Assembly (NCBI RefSeq): GCF_008017455.1
Contig: NZ_VRTY01000053.1
Coordinates: 1-42,354, forward strand
Source: Pontibacter qinzhouensis
GTDB taxonomy: Bacteria; Bacteroidota; Bacteroidia; Cytophagales; Hymenobacteraceae
Direction: 5' to 3'
Length of the DNA stretch: 42,354 bases
Shown here: positions 22,893-31,217 of the stretch, in pieces
How the letters are laid out: each line of letters begins with the position of its first letter
How positions within the stretch are numbered: the stretch's first letter is position 1
Made by a program: the position numbers and the translations under genes
Notes under the pieces: model-generated
The model's database searches: none
What the model was told of the DNA's origin: nothing
What the model saw: the letters and a program-made list of their open reading frames with translations, nothing else

Positions 22893-25800
22893 TTAGAATC
22901 CGAGGTTTACACCGAAGGTGAACGTTCTGCCTTGTGGCACAGAGTTCTTATCGACACCAGGAGTCAGGTTCGAGTTACCGTTAGACGAAATGTCCGGGTC
23001 CTGGCCAGTGTAACCTGTAATCAGGAAGGCATTGAACACCTGTGTGTAGAGGCGCAAAGAGCTAATGCCGGAGTTTCCGAATAATCTGCCAGGTACTTTG
23101 TAACCAAGTGTGGCCGTCTGCAGGCGCAGGAAGTCAGCTTTCTCTACGTTCTCGGAGATCGGGAAAGAAGAACCATTAGATAGCAGGTCGCCGATTACCA
23201 CACGCGGAATGTTGGTTACCTGGCCTTCCCCGGTCCAGCGCTCCAGCACCTCGGTTGAGTTGTTCCAGAAGCGCTGATCGCGCCAGGTGCCTTTGGTGCC
23301 GTTCATGATGTAGTTGCCGCCAGAGTAAGTAAAGTTAACGGCTACATCGAACTGGCCATATTTAATGGTGTTGTTAAAGCCGCCGTACCAGGTTGGCAGT
23401 GCGTTGCCCAGCAACTGGTAATCAGATACGCTGATGGCCGGTGCAGGAGACCCGTCGAAGTAGGTCCAGCGGCTGCCGCCAGAAGGCACGGCATGGCTGT
23501 ACTGTACACGCTCGCCGTTTGCGTTAATGAATACACGCTGACCAGTGGCAGGATTTACGCCGTCTGTTTTAGCACCAAACAAGCTGCCAACGGAGTAACC
23601 TACCCGTGTAATGTTGCTGGTTTCGGCAGAGGCGCTGGTGGTGCCTACAATTTCGGTTCCTTCTCCGAACAGTTCTGTTACACGATTCCTGTTGGTGGTG
23701 AAGTTAAAGTTGGTACTCCAGCTGAATTTGCCTTTCTCGATTACGCTGGCATTAATGCCGAACTCAAAGCCTTTGTTATACATGGCACCTACGTTCATCA
23801 GAATAGAGTTGCCTGGAATGCCTTTAGATGGAGACTGCGGTACATCCAGGATCAGGCCGTTTACGTTGTTGTGGTAGTAGGTAAGGTCCAGGGTAATGCG
23901 GTTGTTGAGCAAGGCAATGTCGGCGCCTATGTTGGTCTGGTCGCTGGTTTCCCAGCCCAGGTTTGGGTTGCCGCCCTGGCTGAAGGCCCATGTGGCGGCA
24001 GTACCGTAAAGGGCTGAATTGTAAAGCGAAAGTGAGCCAAAGGCATTGGGCAGGTTCCCGTTTCCTACACGGCCCCAGCTACCGCGCAGCTTCACGTTAT
24101 CCACTACATTGGCTATAGGCGAGTTTCTGAAAAACTCTTCCTCAGAAAGCAACCATCCTGCCGATACACCGCCAAAGTTGCCATACTTCTTGCCTGAACC
24201 CAGTGCAGAGTTACCATCTCTGCGGAAGTTAAGCGTAACAAAATATTTGCTGGCGTAGTCGTAGGTGAGGCGCGAGAAAACAGAGGCAAAAGCCCGCTCG
24301 TTAAGCGAGTTGCTCGATGGTGAAATGTTGCCGAAGCTTCCCTGAAACTCATCGAAAAACTCATCTGACAGCTGCGATCTGGTGGCGCCCCAGGAGCTTC
24401 TCTTAAACTTCTGGATGTCGTAACCGGCCAGGGCTGAAATATTGTGTTTCTCAGCCAGGGTGGTCTGGTAGCTCAGGGTGTTGGTGGCGTTCCAGTTATC
24501 TACGAGCACACTGCTGTTGGTAGAGTTGCCGCCGGCACCAAAGCCTGGTCCGTGTACGGCACTCTGGAAGTTGCTGTTCTCAATTTTGAGGCGGTCAACG
24601 GCGTAAGTAAGTTTATAATCTAACTTCTTCAGCAGCTTGGCCCTCGCCGAGAAACTGCCAATAATACGGTCGTTCTCTGAGGAGTACTTGTTCAGGTCCA
24701 TCATGGGCACCACATTGTAAAAGTTGCTCGCCACAGTGTTATTGCCCATGCCCAGCGTGTTGGAGTTGCTGAGGTTGTAGGAGCCATCCGGGTTGAACAC
24801 GGGTACGTTTGGAGCAGAGAGCGTGGCTAACCTCGCAGCACCTACCAATCCAAAGGCATTTCCTTCCAGAGATCCTGTGTTAGGAGAGGTGTTGAGGCTG
24901 TTGTTATAATTCAGACTACCCGTCAGGCTTAGCCAGTTGGTGAGTTCGTGGTCGAGGTTAAAGCGCGCGGCCTTGCGGGTGAACTCGTTTGTTTTAAGTA
25001 TGCCCGACTGGTTGCTGTAGTTGGTAGAGAAGTAGTATTTGGTGGTCTGGTTGCCACCCGAAAAGTTAATGCTATGGTTCTGCGATACGCCTGTCTGGTA
25101 GACTTCATCGTACCAGTTGGTGTTCACCAGCGAGCCATCTTCGTTGTACATCGGGAAAAACGATTCAGACGGCACAGAAGGGTTGTTGATGTTGCCGCTC
25201 AGTATTTTAGAGTTCAGAACAGCTTCATTTTTGAGCATCATAAACTGCTCGGCATCCAGCAGGTCGGGCAAGCGCACTGCTCTGGTTATGCCGGTCCAGC
25301 CTTCGTAGTTCACTTTTGGCTTACCAGATTTGCCGCTCTTGGTCGTTATTAAAATAACGCCTGCAGCCGCTCTGGAGCCATAAATAGCCGTAGAGGCAGC
25401 GTCTTTCAGCACGTCGATAGACTCTATGTCGGCGGGGTTTATATCGCCTAGTGGGTTGTTGGCTACTGTAGAGTTGCCGGAGGCGTCGCCGGTGTTTATC
25501 GGAATGCCATCTACCACAATAAGTGGATAGGAGCTAAGCGAAATGGAGTTTATGCCCCTTATCCGGATAACGGGGGCGTTGTTCAGCACCCCATTCGGTA
25601 AGCCAATGCTCACACCGGTGGCTTTCCCTGCCAATGCCTGGTCGAAGCTCTGCACCGGCATGTCTTTTACGGCATCGCCAGATACTCTGGCCGCTGATCC
25701 TGTAAATTCCTCTTTGGTCTGCGTACCGTAACCCACTACCACTACCTCTGTAAGTTGCTTAGAGTCAGAGGCTAGTTTCAGGTTGATTACAGGTTTGTTA

Positions 25801-26048
25801 GCGGGTATCTCTTCTTTGTTATAGCCTATATACGAAAATATCAGGGTACTATTTGGCGGACAGTCTAGTTCAAAAGATCCTTCTGCATCTGTAGCAGTGC
25901 CTTGAGTAGTACCTTTTACAACTACTGTAACCCCAGGCAAGGGTAAGCCATCTCCGGCATCCGTTACTTTACCTGTAATATGTGGTGTCTGTGCCTGCGT
26001 CTTTAGTACAAAGAGTAAAGCGGTTAGAAGAAGTAAATAGTGTTTCAT
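22893..26048 (-). CDS. SusC/RagA family TonB-linked outer-membrane transporter
   Basis: The 1051-residue protein has a signal peptide (LLTALLFVLKTQAQ), a carboxypeptidase-regulatory-like domain (ITGKVTDAGDGLPLPGVTVVVKGTTQGTATDAEGSFEL) and a TonB-box region (LTEVVVVGYGTQTKEEFTGS). The plug domain includes IRIRGINSISLSSYPLIVVDGIPI and IESIDVLKDAASTAIYGSRAAAGVILITTK, the SusC signature. A long beta barrel ends in the aromatic GVNLGF. It forms a TonB-powered import channel with the SusD protein encoded directly downstream. Length and all landmarks are normal. A perfect FNR/CRP-type box lies 187 bases upstream, so expression may respond to a Crp/Fnr regulator. The C-terminal SNLTPGVDKNSVPQGRTFTFGVN is typical. 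Confidence 0.96.
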   Translation of the reverse strand: MKHYLLLLTALLFVLKTQAQTPHITGKVTDAGDGLPLPGVTVVVKGTTQGTATDAEGSFELDCPPNSTLIFSYIGYNKEEIPANKPVINLKLASDSKQLTEVVVVGYGTQTKEEFTGSAARVSGDAVKDMPVQSFDQALAGKATGVSIGLPNGVLNNAPVIRIRGINSISLSSYPLIVVDGIPINTGDASGNSTVANNPLGDINPADIESIDVLKDAASTAIYGSRAAAGVILITTKSGKSGKPKVNYEGWTGITRAVRLPDLLDAEQFMMLKNEAVLNSKILSGNINNPSVPSESFFPMYNEDGSLVNTNWYDEVYQTGVSQNHSINFSGGNQTTKYYFSTNYSNQSGILKTNEFTRKAARFNLDHELTNWLSLTGSLNYNNSLNTSPNTGSLEGNAFGLVGAARLATLSAPNVPVFNPDGSYNLSNSNTLGMGNNTVASNFYNVVPMMDLNKYSSENDRIIGSFSARAKLLKKLDYKLTYAVDRLKIENSNFQSAVHGPGFGAGGNSTNSSVLVDNWNATNTLSYQTTLAEKHNISALAGYDIQKFKRSSWGATRSQLSDEFFDEFQGSFGNISPSSNSLNERAFASVFSRLTYDYASKYFVTLNFRRDGNSALGSGKKYGNFGGVSAGWLLSEEEFFRNSPIANVVDNVKLRGSWGRVGNGNLPNAFGSLSLYNSALYGTAATWAFSQGGNPNLGWETSDQTNIGADIALLNNRITLDLTYYHNNVNGLILDVPQSPSKGIPGNSILMNVGAMYNKGFEFGINASVIEKGKFSWSTNFNFTTNRNRVTELFGEGTEIVGTTSASAETSNITRVGYSVGSLFGAKTDGVNPATGQRVFINANGERVQYSHAVPSGGSRWTYFDGSPAPAISVSDYQLLGNALPTWYGGFNNTIKYGQFDVAVNFTYSGGNYIMNGTKGTWRDQRFWNNSTEVLERWTGEGQVTNIPRVVIGDLLSNGSSFPISENVEKADFLRLQTATLGYKVPGRLFGNSGISSLRLYTQVFNAFLITGYTGQDPDISSNGNSNLTPGVDKNSVPQGRTFTFGVNLGF

Positions 26049-26234
26049 GGTGCTAGCGTTAGAGGTTGCAATAAAATAAGCTAATCAGAAAACAATAGAC
26101 GCGAAGAGTCAGCGCCCTTATTTTGCACATTACCAGTAGGTATATGTACTGTAAAGGAGTAGGGGTAATTCCGGATAATTAAATAATTATGAGACTGCTT
26201 CGTGAAGCAATGAGCGGATGTATCTCATCCTGCC

Positions 26235-26267
26235 TTTGATTTGAATCAAAATATTATGATTTAATCA
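26235..26267. promoter_or_regulatory. FNR/CRP-type palindromic box upstream of susC
   Basis: TTTGATTTGAATCAAA (26235-26250) contains TTGAT-TTGA-ATCAA, a perfect match to the FNR-family consensus TTGAT-N4-ATCAA. A second near-palindrome, TGATTTAATCA (26257-26267), has a shorter spacer. The site is 187 bases from the susC start and about 1 kb from the M28 gene. The regulator itself is not in the window. Confidence 0.6.
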
Positions 26268-27006
26268 AAGAATATGCTGTAAATGTGGAAATTGTGTAAG
26301 CCTTGTTCTGTAAGTTTAAAAATTATTTAATTAAGATGCAAGGTATGTACATCCTTTTTAATTATTTTTTTCAAAGACTATAATATAATTTAACTAATTT
26401 TTGTTAGTTATAACTTTGACTATCTATAGTAAAATTGGCCGATTAAGACCAATCAAGTGCGTTTTGAACTATTTCGGAAACTCACAGAAATAAAATCAGG
26501 TTGTAAATTATGAATAAAATAAAAAACGGTATTCAAATGGAAGCCCTTCCAGATAGCTGTAAAGATGTATTTGCTTTTATGTTAGTTAGTTGCACCAGTA
26601 CTGCTGTTGTGCTGCTCTGATGCTTAACTTTGTATTTTTTCGGTAGCATGGGTGTGGTGTGCAAAATGAGAAGGATTAATGGCGTTGCGTTAACTATAAC
26701 TATTCTAATCTGCAGCTTCTTTGGAGGTGCATGGGGGTGTGTTTTTATTGTATTGTGTTTTTTACACAATAACACACAAGCTTATTTATTGCTTCAGCTT
26801 TAACCAGTACATAAACTTGTAAAAGGCCAGAAAATGAGTTCTTACCAGGCAATACTTGATTCAAGCTGCCTGGAACCTGTGTCAGGATCATCACCAAATT
26901 TTCAAGATAATGTAAAGCAGGAACATCTCCTGCAGGTTAGTCAGGTTTTGTGTGAGGCGCGCTAAGAAAGTTATAACCCAGGATCATGGCGTGAAAGGTG
27001 TTTCAG

Positions 27007-27063
27007 AATTATGCTAATGAAAAGAGCCTTCCAAAAGAATATCATCAGAATTTCGTCAAGGGT
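27007..27063 (+). repeat. dispersed 58-bp intergenic element, copy j
   Basis: AATTATGCTAATGAAAA, GAGCCTTCCAAAAG, a variable centre, then GTCAAGGGT, with 51 bases between landmarks. It is one of the few copies not near a gene 3' end; it lies in the divergent susC/M28 region. Confidence 0.85.
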
Positions 27064-27278
27064 CTGGCATAGCAGCCATTGCTGTTGCTTTTTAATTTCC
27101 TGCAGCTAAAGCAGCGGTAACTATACAGACCGGAAACGCAGGATTCTGAAACTTGCAGCTGGTCATTTTCAGATTTACTGCTATATTTCAGAGATAAACT
27201 AAAGTGAAGCGTTTCTACAAGTTGCCCGAATCGCTTTGCGCCCTCTTCTTCTTGTAAGTGCCACTAAAATTCGCTGCT

Positions 27279-29594
27279 ATGCCATTCCGACATCATACTA
27301 ACGCTGTGTTCCTGTTGCTAAGCCTGGTGGCTATTTGCTGGTTAAGTATTTACCTGGTTCGCCCTCCGGAAGCTTTGCCCTCAGATGCTCCGTTGCAGGA
27401 GTTTTCGGCAGCCCGGGCCATGCAGCATGTACGGCAGGTGGCGCAAGAGCCGCATGCCATGGGAACTGCCGCGCATGCCAGAGTTCGCGCTTACTTAGTC
27501 TCTGAAATGAAGAAGCTGGGCCTGGAGACACAGGTGCAGGAAGCGATGGCAAGTAACTCGTTGGCAGGAACGGCCATGCCAGGCTATGTCTATAACATTA
27601 TGGGGCGATTAAAAGGAAGTGGCACAGCTACTGAAGCAGTGCTGCTGATGGCGCATTACGACTCACAACCCAACACCCCGGGCGCCAGCGACGATGCTGC
27701 CGGAGTGGCTGCCTTACTCGAAACAGCCCGTGCGCTACAGCAACAGGAAGCCCTGCAGCACGATGTCATCTTCTTGCTGACCGATGGCGAGGAGTATGGC
27801 CTGTATGGCGCTTATGCCTTTCTGGACCACCCTTGGGCCAAAGGTGTTGGCATCGTGCTCAACCTCGACGCAAGAGGAAACTCCGGACCGAGCATGACCT
27901 TTGAAATAAGCCCCGGGAACGAGTGGGTGGTGGAGCAGTTAGCTGAAGCCGCACCTTACCCGTTTGCCAGCTCCCTGATGTACGAGGTGTACCGTATGCT
28001 GCCTAACAATACCGATTTCACTCCTTTCCGCGAAGCTGGTTATAAAGGCATTAACTCGGCTGCTGTGGCTGGCTTTGTGCATTACCACAAACTGACAGAC
28101 TCACCGGAAAACCTGAACCAAAACACCCTGCAGCACCACGGCAGCAACCTGCTGGCCCTGACCCGGCACCTGGGCAACGTGCCGCTGAATACTTCCGCAG
28201 CAAAAGACAAAGTGTTTTTTAACCCTGCCGGAAGCTGGCTGCTACAGTACCCACTGTGGCTGAATTATGTTTGGCTGGCCCTGCTAACGCTGTTGTTGGT
28301 GGCTACCTGTGTGGTGGGGGCGAAGCGGCAGGCATTAACGGCGCTGCAGGTAGTAGGCAGTTTTTTTATGTACCTGCTGCTGCTGGCCATTACAGTTGGT
28401 GTTGTTTTTCTGCTGAATAATCTTGTAACTGGCCTTTTGCCTTACTCGCATCCCTTTAACGGCGTGTACGGTGCAGATCAGTTTTTTATAGCCTACCTGC
28501 TGCTGGCGCTAGGGCTATTTTTATTGCTCAGTTGGCTGGCGCTGCGCTGGGTCCGGCTGTTCTCGCTGCTGATGGGTGTGTACCTGCTTTGCTACTTGCT
28601 TGTACTGGGCGTTTGCTTTTTTCTGCTGTCGGCTACTTACCTGCTGCTCTTTCCGTTGCTCTTTTGCCTGGCTGGCACTTTGCTCGTTTTCAGGCTTAAT
28701 TTGCACCAGCAGCCTTACCTGGCGCGTCCTCTCCTGATTTTGTTTGTGGCTGCTTTGCCTGCCATTTTTATGCTCATGCCTTACGTGCATTTCCTGTTCG
28801 TGATTTTTGAGTTGCAGATGCCCATAGCCATGGTGGCGCTGCTGGTGCTGCTGGCCGGGTTGTTGCTGCCTTTGCTGCACATGCTGGAGCATAGTTACAG
28901 CTGGCGTAATTGGCCTTTGCTGCCGCTTTTGCTCTTGCTGGCAGGAGGCTTGCAACTAGCACAAGCCATCGGCAGCGAGGCGCCTTCGCCGCAGCAGCCA
29001 CTACACAGCGCTGTGTCTTATTACCTGAATGCCGACAGTGGGGAGGCCTTTTGGGTGTCGCCTTTCCAGAAGACGGATGAGTGGAACCAGCAGTTTTTTT
29101 CAGATGCCAGCACCGGCTCCTTAACGGCCCTCTATCCTTTTGCTTCGCGCACCTATCTTATGAACACTGCCGATACCATAGCGGTGCCAGTGCCTGTTGC
29201 CGAAGTACTGACAGATTCTGTAGCGGCAGGAGAGCGGCACCTGCGTCTGCGCCTCTTTTCGCCGCGTGGTGCGGCGCATCTGGAACTGGTGCTGCAACCG
29301 GAGCAGGACAGCCTGCGCTACTCCACTTTAAATGGCTTGCCGCTAAAGTTAAGTCCTATAAAAGCAGCAGAGGAACAGCCGTATTATTTTGCCAGGCTCT
29401 ATGGGTTGCCTGTCTCAAAAGAGGTGGTGCTGGAGGCTCGGGTAAAGCAGGGCACGCCTCTGCGGCTTTTGCTCTTCGACCAAAGCATAGGCCTGCCGCA
29501 GCAACTGATCAAAACTGCCATGCCCGCCCACGTAATTCCGGAGCAAGGCCGCGACAGTAACCTGCTGGTGGTTAGGAAGGAGTATGTGTTTTGA
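27279..29594 (+). CDS. membrane-anchored M28 family zinc peptidase with polytopic C-terminal half
   Basis: From the ATG at 27279 the protein has 771 residues; a GTG 21 bases earlier is a weaker start. One N-terminal helix (residues 9-27) precedes an M28 aminopeptidase domain, with probable zinc ligands H126 (MAHYDS), D138 or D139 (GASDDAAG), the E171/E172 pair (TDGEEYG), D197 (LNLDARG) and a His in GFVHYHKLTDS near 264. After about residue 320 come about eight membrane helices (to about 575) and a C-terminal soluble domain. The plan recalls the ER membrane metallopeptidase (FXNA-like) type of M28 enzymes. The active site would face outside the cytoplasm. It lies divergently from the susC/susD genes and likely supports peptide use. 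Confidence 0.9.
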   Translation: MPFRHHTNAVFLLLSLVAICWLSIYLVRPPEALPSDAPLQEFSAARAMQHVRQVAQEPHAMGTAAHARVRAYLVSEMKKLGLETQVQEAMASNSLAGTAMPGYVYNIMGRLKGSGTATEAVLLMAHYDSQPNTPGASDDAAGVAALLETARALQQQEALQHDVIFLLTDGEEYGLYGAYAFLDHPWAKGVGIVLNLDARGNSGPSMTFEISPGNEWVVEQLAEAAPYPFASSLMYEVYRMLPNNTDFTPFREAGYKGINSAAVAGFVHYHKLTDSPENLNQNTLQHHGSNLLALTRHLGNVPLNTSAAKDKVFFNPAGSWLLQYPLWLNYVWLALLTLLLVATCVVGAKRQALTALQVVGSFFMYLLLLAITVGVVFLLNNLVTGLLPYSHPFNGVYGADQFFIAYLLLALGLFLLLSWLALRWVRLFSLLMGVYLLCYLLVLGVCFFLLSATYLLLFPLLFCLAGTLLVFRLNLHQQPYLARPLLILFVAALPAIFMLMPYVHFLFVIFELQMPIAMVALLVLLAGLLLPLLHMLEHSYSWRNWPLLPLLLLLAGGLQLAQAIGSEAPSPQQPLHSAVSYYLNADSGEAFWVSPFQKTDEWNQQFFSDASTGSLTALYPFASRTYLMNTADTIAVPVPVAEVLTDSVAAGERHLRLRLFSPRGAAHLELVLQPEQDSLRYSTLNGLPLKLSPIKAAEEQPYYFARLYGLPVSKEVVLEARVKQGTPLRLLLFDQSIGLPQQLIKTAMPAHVIPEQGRDSNLLVVRKEYVF

Positions 29595-29617
29595 TCTGGA
29601 TAAATGCCATGCCAGCG

Positions 29618-29676
29618 GATTATTCTAATCAAACTGGCCTCCCAAAGGTTTTTCAGGGACAAAGAACATAAGGGGC
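29618..29676 (+). repeat. dispersed 58-bp intergenic element, copy k
   Basis: GGATTATTCTAATCAAA, CTGGCCTCCCAAAGG, a variable centre, then ATAAGGGGC, with 52 bases between landmarks. It begins 24 bases after the M28 stop. Confidence 0.78.
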
Positions 29677-29782
29677 AAGACTATTCTTAAGTGAGAATCA
29701 TGCATTCATTACTCAACTCAAGCTCCTTCTCTTTACAACTTCAAATTTACCATCCATCCATTTAACAATTTACCCATAACTA

Positions 29783-29840
29783 AATTATGCGAATGAAATC
29801 GGCCTTCAGAAGACTTAAAAGAGTTTTTGATTTGAGGGTT
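29783..29840 (+). repeat. dispersed 58-bp intergenic element, copy l
   Basis: AATTATGCGAATGAAAT, CGGCCTTCAGAAG, a variable centre, then TTGAGGGT, with 51 bases between landmarks. Confidence 0.8.
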
Positions 29841-29904
29841 GAGTAGGCGAGAGGTTTGTTATTGACTCATTCTCTCACTCATTATTCAAAACTTTGCTTA
29901 CCTG

Positions 29905-30582
29905 CTACTTCCACAGTTCCGTCGCCTTCTTGGCCATCCGGAAGAAAATGTCGCGTTCCAGGCCTGCTACCTGTCGGGCTTCCTCTTCGTTGTAACCATT
30001 TTCTATGGCGTTCAGGTAATCGTAGTAGAGCTGCGCCAGCTCCAGCGAGTCGTCTTCAAAGGCTTCCACAAATTTGTCGTGCAGCATTTTTTCCGGCTCA
30101 AATACCTTCGATGGGTACAGCTTGTCGAGTTGGTAAATCAGGTGTTTGCGCGAGGTGTTGTCGGGTTGAGCGCCAAAGAGCTGTTCTATCGGTAGCTCGT
30201 CTTCATCGTTCATTTCCTCCTCTATGTCATCTTCCACGGCTACCGGTTCATACATTATAATATCGAAGCCGAGCAACTCCAGGTATTCTTCGAACTGCTC
30301 TTTTATCGGAATCAGGGTAGGCGTTTCGTAAGGGTTGTTGAGCACCTCTGCCAGGTGCAGCGCTATCTCTTTGCCTTTTTCTCCGGCACCAATCAGTATC
30401 TGGTTAAACTGTGTGAAATCGCAGCCGAGGTAAATAAACTTGTACTCGTCGTCTAGCAGGGTAAAGCACCATAAGGTGAGAAACTCAGTGTCGTCGATCA
30501 CTACGGTGTCGATGTAGAGTTCGTTTATTTGTACAAAGCGCGGTATATACTCCGGAGCATCCATGGCTGTTTGGTCTTTCAA
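29905..30582 (-). CDS. acidic hypothetical protein
   Basis: I do not recognise this 225-residue protein. It has no signal peptide or membrane segment and is strongly acidic, with a Glu/Asp-rich linker near residues 118-130 (AVEDDIEEEMNDEDELP). Before the linker the sequence alternates strands and turns with many aromatic residues (FVQINELYIDTVVIDDTEFLTLWCF, EYKFIYLGCDF). After it comes an all-helical part (AFEDDSLELAQLYYDYLNAIENGYNEEEARQVAGLERDIFFRMAKKATELWK). Coding appears real from length and codon use. A later ATG (M7) could be the true start. It stands alone between convergent and same-strand neighbours. Confidence 0.7.
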   Translation of the reverse strand: MKDQTAMDAPEYIPRFVQINELYIDTVVIDDTEFLTLWCFTLLDDEYKFIYLGCDFTQFNQILIGAGEKGKEIALHLAEVLNNPYETPTLIPIKEQFEEYLELLGFDIIMYEPVAVEDDIEEEMNDEDELPIEQLFGAQPDNTSRKHLIYQLDKLYPSKVFEPEKMLHDKFVEAFEDDSLELAQLYYDYLNAIENGYNEEEARQVAGLERDIFFRMAKKATELWK

Positions 30583-30694
30583 AGGTGTAAGAAGCAGCCT
30601 GACAGTCCGGGAACAGGGTGCTGATGTATGTTAGATCAGGTTATTATACGAAACGGCTTGCAGGGCAGTTCCCGATTCGTAAAGGGCACAAACG

Positions 30695-30880
30695 TTAGTC
30701 ATCGTTGCGGTACACGTAATACAAAATGGCGCCAAGTACTATCGCGCTGATGCGTATACCCCAACTGGCAGCAGGGCCCCATTGGTTTAGCCAATTCAAA
30801 ATTAATAAGTTAGCACCCATCAACTCCAGCAAAAGCGACAGTAGCCCAGCCATAAAAAGCAGAATTCCGAAGAATTTCAT
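30695..30880 (-). CDS. small two-helix membrane protein
   Basis: Only 61 residues: MKFFGILLFMAGLLSLLLEL, a short loop with NWLNQWGPAASWGI, and a second helix RISAIVLGAILYYVYRNDD. Two membrane helices joined by a short loop, with a charged C-terminal end, are typical of the tiny membrane proteins widespread in Bacteroidota. No function is known. The gene lies 112 bases upstream (in minus-strand sense) of the acidic hypothetical gene. Confidence 0.65.
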   Translation of the reverse strand: MKFFGILLFMAGLLSLLLELMGANLLILNWLNQWGPAASWGIRISAIVLGAILYYVYRNDD

Positions 30881-31217
30881 CTAATAAGAATTTAAAATTT
30901 GAACTGGAGTAGAAGCCACCCTCTATAAATCGTGGTGCAATATAAGCAGAGTATTGCTTAAATATATAAATTTTTATTCGAAAATAACAATAAAAATTAC
31001 AGCCTGTTGCCAATTCTCACATTTTATATTGCCGCCGCTACGTAACTACTAAACGCTTATTTAGTTACAACATTTTGTAAGGTTCACCTAAAAGGGTCAG
31101 CAACAGTTATTGCAGTGTTTGCTGCAGCAGTAGTTGGTGCCGTAGATGCCTAAAATGGCTCTTTTAGTCTGGAGATTCAGTGTTTACTGGATCGTAGGCT
31201 TCTATTCTGATGCTGTC
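30881..31217. other. AT-rich intergenic region, nothing recognised
   Basis: About 340 bases between two minus-strand genes. It must hold the promoter of the small membrane protein gene. No repeat copy, hairpin or open frame of note was seen. Confidence 0.45.

Larger units (their letters stand above)
26049..27278. other. 1.2-kb AT-rich divergent intergenic region
   Basis: It separates susC (minus) and the M28 peptidase gene (plus) and must hold both promoters. It contains the FNR-type box (26236-26249), an 8-bp hairpin TATTGTGT/ACACAATA with a five-T loop at 26751-26771, and copy j of the 58-bp element. A possible 80-codon frame at 26533-26775 has no protein character. Nothing else was recognised. 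Confidence 0.55.
29595..29904. other. convergent intergenic region with two 58-bp elements
   Basis: The 310-base gap between the M28 gene and a minus-strand gene is largely made of copies k and l of the dispersed element in the same orientation. No gene is seen. Confidence 0.6.

Noticed and set aside
26533..26775. 80-codon minus-strand frame in the susC/M28 gap
   Set aside because: The product is low in complexity, with no signal peptide or domain, and the DNA has the base composition of the surrounding non-coding region.
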